From positions 1 to 7,855 of the forward strand of contig DJMK01000129.1 in the NCBI GenBank assembly GCA_002436485.1: a DNA stretch of 7,855 bases, given 5' to 3'. This stretch comes from Proteobacteria bacterium UBA6492. Its GTDB lineage: Bacteria; Pseudomonadota; Gammaproteobacteria; UBA6429; Thiohalophilaceae. The notes under the pieces were generated by a model that was not told the DNA's origin, searched no databases, and saw nothing but the letters and a program-made list of their open reading frames with translations. Of the stretch, positions 6,896 through 7,855 are shown piece after piece. The position numbers and the translations under genes are program-made. The number at the start of each line of letters is the position of its first letter. Position 1 is the stretch's first letter.

Positions 6896-7036
6896 AGATT
6901 TTAAATTTTGCCTATACGAAACTAGCGCTATAGATTTAGTGTAACCCATTGAAATTATTATATTTTAGGGCGTAGTATAACGCTTATCTTGTTGATTTTA
7001 AAAGCAGTGCAGAAAAAAGCTTATTTATCGAGATTA

Positions 7037-7045
7037 TTTTCCACA
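7037..7045 (+). promoter_or_regulatory. DnaA box TTTTCCACA
   Basis: Matches TTWTNCACA. Its start is 12 bp from that of the next box, close to one helical turn, in the same orientation, which favours cooperative binding of two DnaA molecules. Confidence 0.5.
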
Positions 7046-7048
7046 TAC

Positions 7049-7057
7049 TTATCCACA
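7049..7057 (+). promoter_or_regulatory. High-affinity DnaA box TTATCCACA
   Basis: Identical to the strongest DnaA boxes (R1/R4 type) and followed by G, as is common. It lies 14 bp beyond the stop codon of the DUF2782 gene. Confidence 0.65.
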
Positions 7058-7071
7058 GGATGATGGAAATA

Positions 7072-7476
7072 TCACCACTGCTTGATAATCCATTTATTCA
7101 CCTGCGGCGGGCCTTTCAAATCGGATTGACGGCTCTCCAGCACGCCATCACCATCATGGTCCACCAGGTAGTAGGGCTTGCCTTTTTTTGGCACGACCTT
7201 GATGTAGCGTAGCTGGCCGTTGATGCGATATTCCTCGATGGTGGCGTCCTTGCGGTGAATAATATTTACTTCCGGTTGCGGTATGTTTCGGCTGTCATCA
7301 GATTTAACACCGTCAGGCGGTAAAGGCGGCGGTGGTGCCGCTGCGGGTTGATCCTGCGTATTGGTGTTATCAGCTGGTGGAGGCGGTGCAGCATCATCTG
7401 CGGCCTGTGCTGTGCCCACCAGGCCAGCCAGCAACAGGGCGGCAAGCTTAAAGTTGAAGCAGCTTTTCAACTTCAT
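7072..7476 (-). CDS. Exported DUF2782 family protein
   Basis: A 134-residue secreted or periplasmic protein of unknown role. From the ATG at 7476 it begins with a classical signal peptide: KLKSCFNFK, then a hydrophobic core, and AQA cleavage at about residue 25. A proline/alanine-rich linker (about 30-55) follows. The C-terminal domain carries the features I associate with DUF2782: EEYRINGQLRYIKV, PYYLVDHDGDG and a final WIIKQW. The DHDGDG stretch resembles a small calcium-binding loop, but that function is not established. The frame extends upstream to 7548, but the extension would bury the signal peptide behind 24 residues and lies wholly within the LOG-family gene, so I reject it. The ribosome-binding site is weak. 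The gene overlaps the preceding LOG-family gene by 29 bases, pointing to coupled translation. In other gammaproteobacteria I recall this family next to polA; polA is not next here. Confidence 0.88.
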   Translation of the reverse strand: MKLKSCFNFKLAALLLAGLVGTAQAADDAAPPPPADNTNTQDQPAAAPPPPLPPDGVKSDDSRNIPQPEVNIIHRKDATIEEYRINGQLRYIKVVPKKGKPYYLVDHDGDGVLESRQSDLKGPPQVNKWIIKQW

Positions 7477-7855
7477 CAGCCGATGGCTCAAAACCACGAC
7501 CCTCGTAGTAATCAAAGATGGCATCCAGTATTTCCTGTGGTGTCTCAAGTATTTTTATCAGATCCAGATCCTCGGCGTCGATGGTTTTTTCATTTACCAG
7601 GGTTTGTTTGAACCAGTCGAGCAGGCCTTCCCAGAAAGGCCTGTGCACCAGGATAATCGGAATACGCCGAGTTTTGCCGGTCTGTACCAGTGTCAGTATT
7701 TCAGCCAGTTCATCCAATGTGCCGAAACCCCCGGGTAGCACCACGTAGGCAGAGGCGTATTTTACGAACATCACCTTGCGCGAGAAAAAATGGCGAAAGC
7801 TCAGGGAAATATCCTGGTAGGGATTTCCAACCTGCTCATGTGGCAGTTGAATATT
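7448..7855 (-). CDS. LOG-family protein (TIGR00730), N-terminus beyond window
   Basis: C-terminal 135 residues of a Rossmann-like LOG-family enzyme, a family that includes cytokinin riboside 5'-monophosphate phosphoribohydrolases and bacterial nucleotide nucleosidases cleaving a base from ribose 5-phosphate. Older annotations often call them lysine decarboxylases, which is wrong. The signature PGGFGTLDE (visible residues 41-49), with RKVMF upstream (26-30), holds the conserved glycines and glutamate of the nucleotide-binding and catalytic site. Residues such as NIQLPHEQ and NPYQD at the visible N-terminus match the family and show the gene continues past the right edge. A GTG at 7774 is internal, not the start. 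Substrate cannot be fixed without the N-terminal half. The stop lies inside the DUF2782 signal-peptide coding region. Confidence 0.93.
   Translation of the reverse strand, partial: NIQLPHEQVGNPYQDISLSFRHFFSRKVMFVKYASAYVVLPGGFGTLDELAEILTLVQTGKTRRIPIILVHRPFWEGLLDWFKQTLVNEKTIDAEDLDLIKILETPQEILDAIFDYYEGRGFEPSADEVEKLLQL

Larger units (their letters stand above)
6829..7071. other. AT-rich intergenic region with DnaA-box cluster and IHF consensus (oriC-like or DnaA-regulated)
   Basis: This 243-base gap holds no credible gene. Bases 6841-7060 are about 29% GC by hand count, against roughly 50% in the flanking genes. It contains three DnaA boxes matching TTWTNCACA, all on the plus strand (6866, 7037 and 7049), and a perfect IHF consensus (6883-6895). 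Very AT-rich runs lie between the outer boxes (6895-6910, 6951-6967). There are no GATC sites. The region must also hold the promoter of the TRAP permease operon, because the DUF2782 gene upstream reads into it; no clear terminator for that gene was seen. It may be a replication origin, a DnaA-titrating locus or a DnaA-regulated promoter; the sequence alone does not decide. Confidence 0.55.

Noticed and set aside
6923..6930. TAGCGCTA palindrome in the AT-rich gap
   Set aside because: An 8-base perfect palindrome is common by chance and matches no site I can name.
7477..7548. Upstream in-frame start for the DUF2782 gene, giving 158 residues
   Set aside because: The added 24 residues lie within the LOG-family gene and would place the clear signal peptide internally; ATG at 7476 gives a normal exported protein.
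7448..7774. Complete 108-residue protein starting at GTG 7774
   Set aside because: The same frame stays open to the right edge and upstream residues match the LOG family, so the gene is partial and the GTG is internal.

Overview
The window looks like a piece of a gammaproteobacterial chromosome, probably a free-living aquatic organism with roughly 50% GC genes. The main clues are a DUF2782 protein next to a LOG-family protein, a pairing I associate with Gammaproteobacteria, together with a keto-acid-type TRAP transporter and a large multidomain cyclic-di-GMP protein. No rRNA, tRNA, CRISPR array, insertion sequence or phage gene was seen. The species cannot be named from this.

Left part (1-2684, minus strand): a single open frame running off the left edge. 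It encodes a membrane-bound HAMP-PAS-PAS-GGDEF-EAL protein of at least 894 residues, starting at TTG. A 309-base divergent intergenic region (2685-2993) follows, with two short inverted repeats and a 14-codon upstream ORF. Then comes a plus-strand gene for a Tat-exported TRAP substrate-binding protein (2994-4076), which ends at a strong hairpin that can serve as a terminator in both directions.

Middle part (4108-6828, minus strand): a tightly packed four-gene operon, read right to left. It holds a TRAP small permease (DctQ type), a TRAP large permease (DctM type), a small membrane-anchored protein of unknown function, and msrB (methionine-R-sulfoxide reductase). Junctions are an 8-base overlap, a 3-base gap and a 4-base ATGA overlap, so the genes are probably co-transcribed and translationally coupled. 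The binding protein and the two permeases most likely form one uptake system for a small organic acid, possibly a 2-oxo acid. Its parts are split between two convergent transcription units.

Right part (6829-7855): an AT-rich gap of 243 bases (about 29% GC) without a gene. It contains three full-consensus DnaA boxes on the same strand and one full-consensus IHF site, an arrangement that recalls a replication origin or a DnaA-controlled regulatory region. This is the most interesting observation in the window. Beyond it, on the minus strand, lie a small exported DUF2782 protein and the C-terminal part of a LOG-family (TIGR00730) protein that runs off the right edge. These two genes overlap by 29 bases.
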